Origin: Helicobacter sp.
Lineage (GTDB): Bacteria > Campylobacterota > Campylobacteria > Campylobacterales > Helicobacteraceae
Reading direction: 5' to 3'
Assembly (NCBI GenBank): GCA_029264655.1
Contig: JARHZY010000176.1
Coordinates: 1 to 16,990 of the forward strand
Length of the DNA: 16,990 bases
Position numbers and translations under genes: made by a program. Positions 1 to 7,649 of the stretch are shown piece after piece. Each line of letters starts with the position of its first letter. The first letter of the stretch is position 1. Under the pieces are notes generated by a model. The model saw nothing but the letters and a program-made list of their open reading frames with translations. It was not told where the DNA came from and did not search any database.

Positions 1-12
1 AAATTAACTTTA

Positions 13-162
13 TTAATCTTTTATATGTTTTAGTTGCAAAAGCACGGAGAGCTTATGTGCTTCTAATCCTTCTATCCCTGCAAGTGTAGCACAATATGGA
101 GCAAGATTTGCAATGCCTTGCTTTGAAAAAGATTTATTTGTATAAATATTATTTAATCTTAT
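13..162 (-). pseudogene. hisD: hisD 3' remnant (C-terminus of histidinol dehydrogenase)
   Basis: This open frame has no start codon and is bounded upstream by a stop at 163-165; it ends at TAA 13-15. Its last 40 or so residues include SFSKQGIANLAPYCATLAG, then GLEAH and LSV, which line up with the C-terminal end of histidinol dehydrogenase (E. coli HisD has LSAAGFASIAP, then AAERLTAHKNAV). Histidinol dehydrogenase performs the last two oxidations of histidine synthesis and is normally about 430 residues, so only a tenth is present here. The 100 bases upstream on the same strand show no more HisD-like sequence. I infer a decayed or deleted hisD rather than a working gene. The match is from memory of the family, not from a search. 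Confidence 0.62.
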
Positions 163-286
163 TTATGACTTAATTTTATTGCTTTTGTAAATTATATAAT
201 GCTTATAGCAAGAACGTATAAAAGATTGCTTGTTATAATTGTAAAGGTATTGCCTACTATAAAGCCATATATAGTGTAATATTAGG

Positions 287-1603
287 TTATAATGCAAGGC
301 TTTGTGCAATAAGCTCTAATGGATGTTGGAATATTGCTTGCACATTATTACGTGCCATAGAATCATCAATTTGCATACGGCATGCACTACATTCAGCACT
401 AACAATTTGTGCACCACTTTTTTCAATATTAACTGCTTTTTTATCTCCAACTGCTTTTGCAAGATGGTATTGTTCGCTTTGGATAGTAACACCACCAAAA
501 CCACAACATACATTACAATCTTTCATTTCCCTTAATGTAAAATTTTGCAATAATGTGCGTGGCTCTTTATAAATATGAAGGGTTTTGCGTGCATGGCATG
601 GATCGTGATAGGTTATAGTTATATTTTGTTTTGTGGCATTTTGGAGCAATGTTTTTAAATGTGTGTGATCGTGAAGCCATTTGCTTGCCATATATGTTTT
701 TTTTTCTAAAATCGCAAGCTTCTTGATATATGGGCTATTATCGTTGCCATATACTTCATGTTCAATAGCTAAGGCATTACTCCAATCATGTAATAACATA
801 GCTGCACAAGTTGCCTCTGGAATAAGCAATGCTTCCAAATCATCAAGTAAGGGCACAAGATAATCAAGATTTTTTTTAATGAGTTTTGTTGTGTTGCGAA
901 TATCACCGCTAAAAAATGCGGGTGCACCACAGCATTCTTGCTTCTTTGGGATAAAAGCATCAATACCAAGTTTATCAAGGATCTTTAATAAACTAATACC
1001 AACATTCTTATAGTTATAATTACTCAAACAACCAATATAGATACCTACTTTACGTTTTTGATTGGCATTGGTGTTTTGTGATTCTATCAATCCATGATAA
1101 CTTTGCAAAAAACTTTTAGCATGCAAGGGCATAATAACCCTATCCCCAACCTTTGGAATCTTAAAACGCATTTTTTTTAAACCATTATCTGTTTTAAAAA
1201 GACAGGGATTAAAGTAGTAGCCCATAGAAAACACGATATTTAAAACACTGCGTTTGCCAAGCAAATAAAACATAATTTTTTTATAGAGTGGGATTCCATA
1301 TTGTTTGGCAATATCTACACGCGCACGTTGTATAACAACATCAATTGGCAAATTCATAGGACATTGTCCCACACATGTAGTGCAAAGAAAGCACGATTCT
1401 ATAGAATCTTTGAGTTGTTTATCAAGCAATAGCTTCCCCTTAGCATATGCATCAGCTAAATCAAGATAGCCACGCGGTGAAGTAGTTTCATCGCGATTGA
1501 CACTATAAATTGTGCAAGTTGGCACACATTTGGCACATTTTACACAGCTCATTGCACTTTTTTCCAAAATACTTGGATGTTTTACTTCATTTTGTGTTTG
1601 CAC
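287..1603 (-). CDS. GlcF/GlpC-type (Fe-S)-binding oxidoreductase subunit
   Basis: This 438-residue protein is the iron-sulfur, electron-transferring subunit of a flavin-linked 2-hydroxy-acid or glycerol-3-phosphate dehydrogenase type system. Two ferredoxin-like 4Fe-4S motifs lie near the N-terminus: C20, C23, C26, C30 and C71, C74, C77, C81 followed by proline. Two CCG (heterodisulfide-reductase-like) domains follow, with cysteine pairs at C224-C225 and C366-C367. This order and length match GlcF and GlpC; H. pylori has a similar protein annotated as GlpC (HP0666). No FAD-subunit gene (glcD or glpA type) is adjacent, so the substrate cannot be assigned. The start is GTG at 1603, with AAAGGA about 5 bases upstream; an in-frame ATG at residue 18 would leave only two residues before C20. 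The protein probably sits at the inner face of the cytoplasmic membrane with its partner. Confidence 0.88.
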   Translation of the reverse strand: MQTQNEVKHPSILEKSAMSCVKCAKCVPTCTIYSVNRDETTSPRGYLDLADAYAKGKLLLDKQLKDSIESCFLCTTCVGQCPMNLPIDVVIQRARVDIAKQYGIPLYKKIMFYLLGKRSVLNIVFSMGYYFNPCLFKTDNGLKKMRFKIPKVGDRVIMPLHAKSFLQSYHGLIESQNTNANQKRKVGIYIGCLSNYNYKNVGISLLKILDKLGIDAFIPKKQECCGAPAFFSGDIRNTTKLIKKNLDYLVPLLDDLEALLIPEATCAAMLLHDWSNALAIEHEVYGNDNSPYIKKLAILEKKTYMASKWLHDHTHLKTLLQNATKQNITITYHDPCHARKTLHIYKEPRTLLQNFTLREMKDCNVCCGFGGVTIQSEQYHLAKAVGDKKAVNIEKSGAQIVSAECSACRMQIDDSMARNNVQAIFQHPLELIAQSLAL

Positions 1604-1639
1604 ATATTTCCTTTATTTTTAATCTTTGTATTCTAAAAT

Positions 1640-1667
1640 ATTATAGTTAATAGTATATTGCATGCAA
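1640..1667 (-). promoter_or_regulatory. Promoter of the Fe-S subunit gene, with a palindrome at -35
   Basis: A perfect -10 box, TATAAT, lies at 1640-1645 on the minus strand, about 36 bases before the GTG start. Sixteen bases upstream of it is TTGCAT, part of the perfect 10-bp palindrome TTGCATGCAA (1658-1667). The same palindrome sits at the same place in the ppa promoter. Confidence 0.5.
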
Positions 1668-1736
1668 GAAATTTCAAGAAACAGAATCTAAAATCAATAA
1701 TCTTTCATTGAAGTAATACATATGGCATAAAAATGA

Positions 1737-2213
1737 TTATTGCATGGGATTATAAATCCCCATAGCATATTGATGGGCATCACCACATGCCTGAATAAAT
1801 CCTGCAATATCATCAATTTCTATTTGTATGCTATTACCTTTTGCATTCTTTGCATGCCGTGTAATCCAAATAGGTGAGTTTGGGATAAGATTTGGTCGCA
1901 TAAGAATCTTTTTTTGCTTTTTTAGATTCTGCATAGCATCTGCTTCATGTGCAACAATACCTTTTGCATATAAACCGCAAGTCTGTGGCTTTCCTGTAGA
2001 GATATAGCTAAATTCAAGCTTAAAATCTTCATAATTATTTAATGCGTTGATAGAGAGCTTTTCCCAACTTGATTCATTAATTGTTTGGATATATTGTGTG
2101 TTAAAAAGCCATGTCTCTTGCTCTAACCCTGTATTGTGCGTATGCGTATCTGTCTTTGTGTCATTACATGCTATAAATACTAAAAACATAAAGATATAAA
2201 AATAAAAACGCAT
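1737..2213 (-). CDS. Putative small lipoprotein, function unknown
   Basis: I do not recognise this 158-residue protein. From the chosen start it opens with MRFYFYIFMFLVFIAC, a short basic and hydrophobic segment ending in a lipobox-like FIAC with Cys16, followed by a polar stretch rich in Thr, Asp and His. This suggests lipoprotein processing and attachment to the inner or outer membrane. The rest is soluble in character, with two further cysteines and no repeats. The open frame extends nine codons further to an ATG at 2240, but AGGGG sits just before ATG 2213, and that start puts the signal peptide at the N-terminus. It is transcribed divergently from ppa across a spacer of about 170 bases. 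Family and role are unknown; the lipoprotein call is moderate because position -3 is Phe rather than Leu. Confidence 0.68.
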   Translation of the reverse strand: MRFYFYIFMFLVFIACNDTKTDTHTHNTGLEQETWLFNTQYIQTINESSWEKLSINALNNYEDFKLEFSYISTGKPQTCGLYAKGIVAHEADAMQNLKKQKKILMRPNLIPNSPIWITRHAKNAKGNSIQIEIDDIAGFIQACGDAHQYAMGIYNPMQ

Positions 2214-2238
2214 AATACCCCTTTCTTTAATAAACAAC

Positions 2239-2244
2239 ATTTTA
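2239..2244 (-). promoter_or_regulatory. Possible -10 box of the lipoprotein gene
   Basis: TAAAAT on the minus strand lies about 25 bases upstream of ATG 2213, in an A+T-rich context with no clear -35 box. This fits the relaxed Helicobacter sigma-70 pattern but is weak in such A+T-rich DNA. Confidence 0.3.
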
Positions 2245-2330
2245 CCATAAAATGCGTTATTTTAGTTTTAATACATAAAAATACAGACTATATCTAAAAA
2301 TAAAATACTTATATTTTTGATACTATTGGC

Positions 2331-2357
2331 TTGCATGCAAAAAAATAGTGTTATAAT
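2331..2357 (+). promoter_or_regulatory. ppa promoter, with a palindrome at -35
   Basis: TATAAT at 2352-2357 is preceded, 15 bases upstream, by TTGCAT, which is the left part of the palindrome TTGCATGCAA (2331-2340). The expected transcription start, near 2364, gives a leader of about 20 bases containing the AAGGAG ribosome binding site at 2374-2379. Confidence 0.55.
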
Positions 2358-2385
2358 ACAAAAATATATTGTTAAGGAGCATTTT

Positions 2386-2907
2386 ATGGATATTACAAAA
2401 ATAAGTCATGGCAAAGTCCCAAATGAAATCAATGCAATTATTGAAATACCTTTTGGTTCAGATATAAAATATGAGATTGATAAAGATTCTGGTGCAGTTG
2501 TAGTTGATAGAATCATGCGTTCAGCAGTATATTATCCTGCAAATTATGGATTTGTCCCAAATACACTTGCAGATGATGATGATCCTATGGATATTTTAGT
2601 ATTAAATGAATACCCCTTGCAAGCTGGCTCTGTAATACGTTGCCGTCTCATTGGTGTTCTTATTATGGAAGATGAAGGTGGTATGGATGAAAAATTACTT
2701 GCAGTTGCCATCGATAAAGTTGATCCTACCTATAGTGATGTTAAAAATTACACAGACTTACCAAAACTCACACTTGATAGAATCAAGAATTTCTTTGAAA
2801 CATATAAAATGCTTGAACCTGATAAATGGGTGAAAGTAAAAGATTTTAAAGATGCGAATGCAGCAGCAGAAATTTTACAACAAGCAATTAATAATTATAA
2901 GGCATAA
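2386..2907 (+). CDS. ppa: Inorganic pyrophosphatase (family I)
   Basis: This 173-residue enzyme hydrolyses pyrophosphate to two phosphates in the cytoplasm with Mg2+, pulling biosynthetic reactions forward. The family I signature DDDDPMDI is at residues 63-70. The metal ligands equivalent to E. coli D65, D70, D97 and D102 are present as D64, D69, D96 and D101, followed by K103. YYPANYGFVPNT, another conserved block, lies at 49-60. The length agrees with the usual 170-176 residues. An in-frame ATG exists at 2317, but AAGGAG at 2374-2379 with correct spacing and the family alignment fix the start at 2386. It is monocistronic, with its own promoter. Confidence 0.97.
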   Translation: MDITKISHGKVPNEINAIIEIPFGSDIKYEIDKDSGAVVVDRIMRSAVYYPANYGFVPNTLADDDDPMDILVLNEYPLQAGSVIRCRLIGVLIMEDEGGMDEKLLAVAIDKVDPTYSDVKNYTDLPKLTLDRIKNFFETYKMLEPDKWVKVKDFKDANAAAEILQQAINNYKA

Positions 2908-2993
2908 TCGCCATTGAGTTGTTGTATTATCTCATAAAGATAATTACTTGGATAAAATGGGCAATAGCCCAATAATAAAAAGCATAATCTCAT
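2895..2993 (-). CDS. Candidate 32-aa ORF overlapping the 3' end of ppa
   Basis: On the minus strand, ATG at 2991-2993 opens a 32-codon frame that ends inside the last codons of ppa. The composition looks protein-like (it includes GYCPFYPSNYLYEIIQQLNG), but there is no clear ribosome binding site and the hairpin TGGGC-AATA-GCCCA (2958-2971) lies within it. It could be a small protein, the tail of a lost gene, or chance. Confidence 0.15.
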   Translation of the reverse strand: MRLCFLLLGYCPFYPSNYLYEIIQQLNGDYAL

Positions 2994-3477
2994 TAATGGA
3001 ATCTAAAGTATAAAATTTTATATCTTTGCTGCTTTAGGCTTTTACTACTAATATTTCATATTTAATTCACTTTATTATTGTATTTTTAAACTTAATGATT
3101 TATTACAAGATATAACATGAAATTAAAATACAATAAAATCTAAATGCATATAATGCACTACCATATGCATACCACATAAGAATATAGTTTAAAAATATCT
3201 ATCAATTCTATATAAAAAATATATTCTATAATTATATATTGAAACATAATTTTTTACAATCTAAAAAGTTGGTATAGAGGGTCTCTCTAAAAAAAAAGTT
3301 GCATTCTCTATGCTTTTATAATTTATGAGATGAAAAATATTTTGCATAATTTTGCTATTTATTAAAAATATCAATTTTTATTGCAAAATAATTATTGGTT
3401 ATTAACTTTTAATCGTAATTTAAAAAATAATGCCATAAATATAAATAGTTGCATTGCAATATAACTATGGAGATTCT
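2908..3477. other. A+T-rich spacer downstream of ppa
   Basis: Apart from the short candidate frame noted at its left end, no gene is seen on either strand. Two small hairpins follow ppa: ATTATCT/AGATAAT (2926-2944) and TGGGC/GCCCA with a 4-base loop (2958-2971). Either could end ppa transcription, though neither is followed by a clear T-run on the plus strand. The remainder is low-complexity A/T sequence. Confidence 0.4.
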
Positions 3478-3576
3478 ATGGTATTTTTGGGAACAACAAA
3501 TTATACGCTAAGAAGTGGGCTATTATATAAAAGAGTAAAATATACATGGAATAGGAAGCCTAAAGAGATATGCTAG
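3478..3576 (+). CDS. Candidate 32-aa small basic ORF
   Basis: An ATG with GGAG five bases upstream (3469-3472) opens a 32-codon frame ending in TAG. The peptide starts MVFLGTTNYTLRSG and has a basic C-terminal half containing KYTWNRKPKEIC. It is less A/T-biased than the surrounding spacer, which favours a real small gene or a gene remnant. I recognise no family, and it lies alone between ppa and the convergent gdhA. Confidence 0.22.
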   Translation: MVFLGTTNYTLRSGLLYKRVKYTWNRKPKEIC

Positions 3577-3694
3577 CCATTTTTACTTTGTATATTTTTT
3601 ATATAGCCTATTTCTTTTGCAACTGCTGCTTTAAATTTTATTAAATTGGCATCTTCTAAATACCAACATTGTCGTTAGAAAAGATTTTAAACTT

Positions 3695-3721
3695 AAAAAC
3701 ACAGAATCTATTGTAGATTCT
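3695..3721 (-). terminator. Probable intrinsic terminator of gdhA
   Basis: In the direction of gdhA, a perfect 8-bp stem AGAATCTA/TAGATTCT with a 3-base loop (3703-3721) is followed by GTTTTT. The stem begins within the gdhA stop codon. Both arms are copies of the over-represented AGATTCT motif. Confidence 0.55.
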
Positions 3722-5072
3722 AAATAACACCTTGATCAATCATTGCATTGGCAACTTTTCTAAATCCTGCTATATTTGCTCCAAGCACAAGGTTTGTTGG
3801 ATTTCCAAACTCTTGTGCAGTTTGACTGACATTTGTATAAATACTCTCCATAATACCATGCAAACGTTTATCAACTACTTCAAAACTCCATGGATTCATA
3901 CTTGCATTTTGTGCCATTTCTAAACCACTAACTGCCACACCGCCGGCATTTGCTGCCTTACCCGGTCCATAGCAAATTTTCGCATTAATAAATTGATGGG
4001 CTGCATCAATAGTTGATGGCATATTTGCCCCCTCACTCACACATTTACAGCCATTAGCAAGCAATGTTTTAGCATCATTGGCATTTAGTTCATTTTGTGT
4101 CGCACTTGGAAATGCAGCAAAACAAGGAATAGCCCATATCGGATTGCTATCTATTGGATAATCGCTAACCTTTGTATAAATTGCTTGCGGTCTTGCTTTT
4201 ACATATTCAATAAGAGAAGCCCTTTTTACTTCTTTTACTTCTTTTAATAATGCTAAATTAATACCCTCTTTATCATAAATCATACCTTGCGAATCGCTTG
4301 CAGTAACAGGGATTGCTCCCAAATGCTGTAATTTTTCAATAGTATAAATAGCAACATTTCCTGCTCCAGATACACTACATATTTTGCCTTCCAAACTCTC
4401 ACCCCTAGCCTTTAGCATTTCTTCTGCAAAATATACGCATCCATAACCTGTAGCTTCTGTTCTTACTAAACTGCCACCCCAAGGAAGTGCTTTACCTGTA
4501 AGCACACCCTCAAAGCAATTAGTAAGTTTGCGGTATTGCCCAAAGAGATAACCAATTTCTCTACCACCAACACCAATATCTCCCGCAGGAACATCAGTAG
4601 TTGCACCAATATGGCGATAAAGCTCATTCATAAAAGCTTGACAAAAACGCATAATCTCTCCATCGCTTTTACCCTTAGGATCAAAGTCGCTTCCACCTTT
4701 AGCACCACCCATAGCAAGCGTTGTTAAAGAATTTTTAAAAATCTGTTCAAATCCTAAAAATTTAATTACACTTTCATTAACACTTGGGTGAAACCGCAAT
4801 CCGCCCTTATATGGTCCAATAGCTGCATTAAATTCAATGCGATATGCACGATTAGTCTGAATCTTTCCATTATCATCAACCCAACTGACACGGAAATAAA
4901 TTTCTCTATCTGGGATTGTTAGACGCTCAAGTATAGCATAAGATTCAAATTTTTTATCTTTTTGCAATGCTGGCTCCAATGACTCAAAAACTTCCTCTAC
5001 AGCTTGGTGAAAAAGCATTTGTGATGGATATTGCTCTTTTAGCTTACTAAGAACATTACTTGCGTATGACAT
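3720..5072 (-). CDS. gdhA: NADP-type glutamate dehydrogenase
   Basis: This 450-residue cytoplasmic enzyme catalyses reductive amination of 2-oxoglutarate with ammonium to give glutamate. The substrate-binding block GPYKGGLRFHPSV is at about 86-98. The active-site signature MGGAKGGSDFDPKG is at 121-134, with the catalytic lysine at 125. A dinucleotide-binding SGAGNVA motif begins the second domain. The length is that of the hexameric bacterial NADP enzymes (E. coli GdhA has 447 residues). The start at ATG 5072 is preceded by AAAGGAGA at the right distance. The gene stands alone, flanked by long spacers. Cofactor choice is inferred from the subfamily rather than from a specific residue. Confidence 0.96.
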   Translation of the reverse strand: MSYASNVLSKLKEQYPSQMLFHQAVEEVFESLEPALQKDKKFESYAILERLTIPDREIYFRVSWVDDNGKIQTNRAYRIEFNAAIGPYKGGLRFHPSVNESVIKFLGFEQIFKNSLTTLAMGGAKGGSDFDPKGKSDGEIMRFCQAFMNELYRHIGATTDVPAGDIGVGGREIGYLFGQYRKLTNCFEGVLTGKALPWGGSLVRTEATGYGCVYFAEEMLKARGESLEGKICSVSGAGNVAIYTIEKLQHLGAIPVTASDSQGMIYDKEGINLALLKEVKEVKRASLIEYVKARPQAIYTKVSDYPIDSNPIWAIPCFAAFPSATQNELNANDAKTLLANGCKCVSEGANMPSTIDAAHQFINAKICYGPGKAANAGGVAVSGLEMAQNASMNPWSFEVVDKRLHGIMESIYTNVSQTAQEFGNPTNLVLGANIAGFRKVANAMIDQGVI

Positions 5073-5113
5073 TGTATCTCCTTTAGATTCTGTTTATATG
5101 CTAATGCTCTTTG

Positions 5114-5119
5114 ATTATA
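5114..5119 (-). promoter_or_regulatory. -10 box of the gdhA promoter
   Basis: TATAAT on the minus strand, about 42 bases upstream of the gdhA ATG, is preceded by A/T-rich sequence without a strong -35 box, as is common for sigma-70 promoters in this group. Confidence 0.5.
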
Positions 5120-5441
5120 AGCTATTTTAAATGGGAATATTCTTAATCTAGCTTAATTAATGCTATATTTTAGAGCTTGAGTCCCAAAACTTCCCACAAA
5201 ATTGTTATTTTTTCATAAAAATACAAGTATAATTAATATTTGTCTAAAAAAAATATTTTATAAAGCTTATCATTTGTTGTATTCTATATAGATATTTTCT
5301 CAATATTTAATGTTAAACATACAAAATTTTACATAAGCTTTATTTAAGGGTTTTTTGTATAAGTTACTGCATGTGCTTATGTGTATTTTTTGAATGTATT
5401 CTAAAAAAGGATACACAAAGTATTACTACATATTAAAGTAT

Positions 5442-5471
5442 GTTTTATGTGCTTAACAAGGCATATAAAAC
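5442..5471. repeat. Inverted repeat, 11-bp stem
   Basis: GTTTTATGTGC and GCATATAAAAC form an 11-bp stem with one mismatch (a G-U pair in plus-strand RNA) and an 8-base loop. No T-run follows on either strand, so it does not look like a simple terminator. Confidence 0.45.
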
Positions 5472-5751
5472 TACACAATAAAGCTTATAAAATATATTAA
5501 GTAGAGAATGCAAAAATTTAAATGTAAAAACAAATAGTATTCAACCTTATAAATAAAATCCCTTATTATTCTAAACGTATCAATTAGTTATGTTTTAGTT
5601 ATTCTCATAATCAATCGCCCTTACTTAAATAAATGCGGGTATTTTTACTAAATCTAACGAATATTAGATATTTTTGCTTATAGTTTAATAGATTCATTTC
5701 TAACCTAAATGACTACATAATAAAATAAACTAGCATATGGCAATAGCCACA

Positions 5752-5883
5752 ATGTATTCAATTTATAATATTGCTTTAGTTTTTCATTCTTTATCTAGGA
5801 GCAAAGACAACAATCCTTATTTAAAAGATATGAATTTTCATTACAAAATCTTGATAAATATTGATATAACGGGCATATTTTAA
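5752..5883 (+). CDS. Doubtful 43-aa ORF in the spacer
   Basis: This is an open frame from ATG to TAA without a visible ribosome binding site. The central residues (SLSRSKDNNPYLKDMNFHY) look protein-like. An overlapping frame is also partly open with a protein-like reading (EQRQQSLFKRYEFSLQNLDKY in part), so the stretch may be decayed coding sequence. Confidence 0.12.
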   Translation: MYSIYNIALVFHSLSRSKDNNPYLKDMNFHYKILINIDITGIF

Positions 5884-6055
5884 CGCTAAACAAAGCTATT
5901 AGAGTTTAAAATATAGATAGTTGTTGTCGGCTAATATATAGTGAGTATGTATTAAAAAATTCTTTAATTTCCAACCATAAATATATAAACCCATCACTCC
6001 AAAATCTATTATTTTCTTTGAACACCAGCAAAGTTGTATAGACCAAAGGGCTATC

Positions 6056-7015
6056 CTAATATACAAAATCATAATCTTTAAGTGCTTGTTGTGGTGGGAG
6101 TAAAACCTTACCAAAATTTAATGATACACCAACCATAAAGTTTGAAGCAGGTAATGCTATATTATCAGCTTTCAGCATATAATAACGCAAAAGTGGTGCA
6201 ATACTTAAACTTTTAAAAAGATTAGCATCTAGACGCGTTTCAAGTAATAATTGATAATCAGGTAAGATTTTAGAATCTATAGTATTAAAAAGATATTTTT
6301 TAAAATTCATGGTATATATCCATTTTATGTATTCATTAAATTTATACTCTAAAGATATACCGACTTCTAAACCTATACCATTAAGTTTTGTGGGTATATT
6401 AAAATCATGTTCGCCAAAAAAATCAAAATATAAATTTTTAACATAACGACCATCAAAGAGTTTTGCCCCTATCATATAATTAATAATATGCCGTCGCCCA
6501 ACACTTGGCGTTGGGTTAAACTCTGTTTGGTAAGATGCACGTAAATAAGGACCCATTTCAAATGTTTCAAAACCCCAATCAAAATCCCAAGTTCTTTGTG
6601 TATAATCTGTAGAAAAAAGCAATTTATCAAGGTTTTTGTTGGTAACAACATTTTGATTTGTTTGTGTAATTTGCGTAAATCCATATTCCGCATACGCTGT
6701 ATTAAACACAACAAATCTAGGGGCATAAAAATTACCATTGAGCGTAAAAAAAAATTGTAATGCAAGTTGAGAATTTCCCTTTAAATTGCTATCAGAAAAA
6801 CTTGTATAAAGTTTTTGATTATTAAGCGAAGATTGCGTAAAGTTTAATGCAATACGATTTAAATCAATTTCCCATCCAACTTTATCTTCATTAATGTCTG
6901 CTTTTGCTTGGATAAATGGTAAAAGTGGTGCGGCATTGGCATAAACAATAAAGAAATAGAAAACTACAAGATAAACAACCTTTTGCACAATTGCCCCATT
7001 TATGCTATTTACCAT
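6056..7015 (-). CDS. Predicted outer-membrane beta-barrel protein
   Basis: This protein has 319 residues. An N-terminal signal peptide is visible: a lysine, then a hydrophobic run, then cleavage after YANA, giving a mature start near APLLPF. The mature part shows alternating hydrophobic and polar residues with many aromatic-ended strands (for example MNFKKYLF, MVGVSLNFG), which fits a beta-barrel in the outer membrane. I do not recognise a named family. The start is uncertain. ATG 7015 overlaps the preceding gene by 11 bases and has no clear ribosome binding site, whereas an in-frame GTG at 6988, with GGGG six bases upstream, would give a cleaner signal peptide. The overlap suggests translational coupling with the 80-aa gene and hence one transcript with hypC. 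The role could be porin, transporter or structural barrel. Confidence 0.75.
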   Translation of the reverse strand: MVNSINGAIVQKVVYLVVFYFFIVYANAAPLLPFIQAKADINEDKVGWEIDLNRIALNFTQSSLNNQKLYTSFSDSNLKGNSQLALQFFFTLNGNFYAPRFVVFNTAYAEYGFTQITQTNQNVVTNKNLDKLLFSTDYTQRTWDFDWGFETFEMGPYLRASYQTEFNPTPSVGRRHIINYMIGAKLFDGRYVKNLYFDFFGEHDFNIPTKLNGIGLEVGISLEYKFNEYIKWIYTMNFKKYLFNTIDSKILPDYQLLLETRLDANLFKSLSIAPLLRYYMLKADNIALPASNFMVGVSLNFGKVLLPPQQALKDYDFVY

Positions 7016-7247
7016 AATTATAGTTTTCTAGGGCAATCATATCCCCATCAATAAATTCAACACCATCACCATTTTCTAAAATAATATCAGCAATACTTTG
7101 CATAATAATATCTTGCAATAACTCTTGTTTGCATGCTACATGGATAAGAATTTCATGGTATGTGGTTTCTATATCTTTTTTTGTATCTATATTGATTGCT
7201 TTATGTTTTATAGATTCTGTATCAAAGTCATGATTTTTCTTACCCAT
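7005..7247 (-). CDS. Unknown 80-aa acidic protein in the hypC cluster
   Basis: I do not recognise this protein. It is small, cytoplasmic in character (no signal or membrane segment) and acidic, with an N-terminal half rich in Lys and Asp and a C-terminal half containing ILENGDGVEFIDGDMIALE. A single cysteine lies in HVACKQE. The open frame begins 11 codons earlier at 7280, but AAAGGA precedes ATG 7247 at good spacing, so that start is chosen. It follows hypC by 48 bases and its end overlaps the start of the beta-barrel gene. The position after hypC raises the possibility of a hydrogenase-related helper, but nothing in the sequence proves this. Confidence 0.7.
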   Translation of the reverse strand: MGKKNHDFDTESIKHKAINIDTKKDIETTYHEILIHVACKQELLQDIIMQSIADIILENGDGVEFIDGDMIALENYNYGK

Positions 7248-7295
7248 ACTTTCCTTTCTTTCTATCTCTAAAAAATGCACTATAAAAATTATTGA

Positions 7296-7568
7296 TTACT
7301 TATTTGCTTGTGCCAACATCATTAATTCTTCATCTTCCTCTTGCATAGCTGCCACCATTTGTGCATAAAGCTTAAGGCTTTGGGCTGCATCCTCTGCATC
7401 AATTTTCCCCATAATATAACCAACATGTAAAAGCACAAAATCACCAACACTAACATCATCTTGCATTAAATCAAGACTTGCTTCTCGTTGCACACCAAGT
7501 GTATCAAGTAGTGCCATATTTGTTTCTTGATTAATACTGATAATTTTAGATGGAATTGCTAAACACAT
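7296..7568 (-). CDS. hypC: [NiFe]-hydrogenase maturation chaperone HypC
   Basis: This 90-residue HypC/HybG-family protein binds iron and CO2-derived intermediates together with HypD, and hands the Fe(CN)2CO group to the hydrogenase large subunit. The N-terminal MCLAIPSKI block contains the essential Cys2, exposed after Met removal. GDFVLLHVGYIMGKID at about 42-57 is the other conserved block. The C-terminal tail is acidic and Met-rich (MQEEDEELMMLAQ). AAAGGA lies six bases before the ATG. HypD and HypE, usually next to hypC, are not in this window; the neighbours are two unknown small proteins. It implies that the organism makes a [NiFe]-hydrogenase. Confidence 0.95.
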   Translation of the reverse strand: MCLAIPSKIISINQETNMALLDTLGVQREASLDLMQDDVSVGDFVLLHVGYIMGKIDAEDAAQSLKLYAQMVAAMQEEDEELMMLAQANK

Positions 7569-7649
7569 ACACTATCCTTTAGAATCTTACAAATATGAAA
7601 TAATAACACAAGAAAAACAATATATTATTTGTATAGTTCTCATAAATTT

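Larger units (their letters stand above)
5120..6055. other. Long A+T-rich spacer between gdhA and the beta-barrel gene
   Basis: About 940 bases carry no convincing gene. The contents are the gdhA upstream region, an 11-bp hairpin at 5442-5471, a doubtful 43-codon frame at 5752-5883, and scattered A/T-rich hairpins. A minus-strand frame at 5899-6114 overlaps the beta-barrel gene in another frame and has no family features, so it is not called. Confidence 0.5.

Noticed and set aside
769..978. 69-codon minus-strand frame within the Fe-S gene
   Set aside because: It is a shadow of the Fe-S subunit gene, whose cysteine motifs prove the other frame.
3265..3300. GGTATAGAGGGTCTCTCTA followed by a run of A, considered as a terminator
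   Set aside because: The stem is only 4-5 bp. On the strand where the run reads as T, the T-run comes before the hairpin, and no gene ends there on either strand.
5899..6114. 71-codon minus-strand frame at the end of the beta-barrel gene
   Set aside because: It overlaps the beta-barrel gene in another frame, has no ribosome binding site or family features, and its Ile/Tyr-rich reading is typical of chance frames in A+T-rich DNA.
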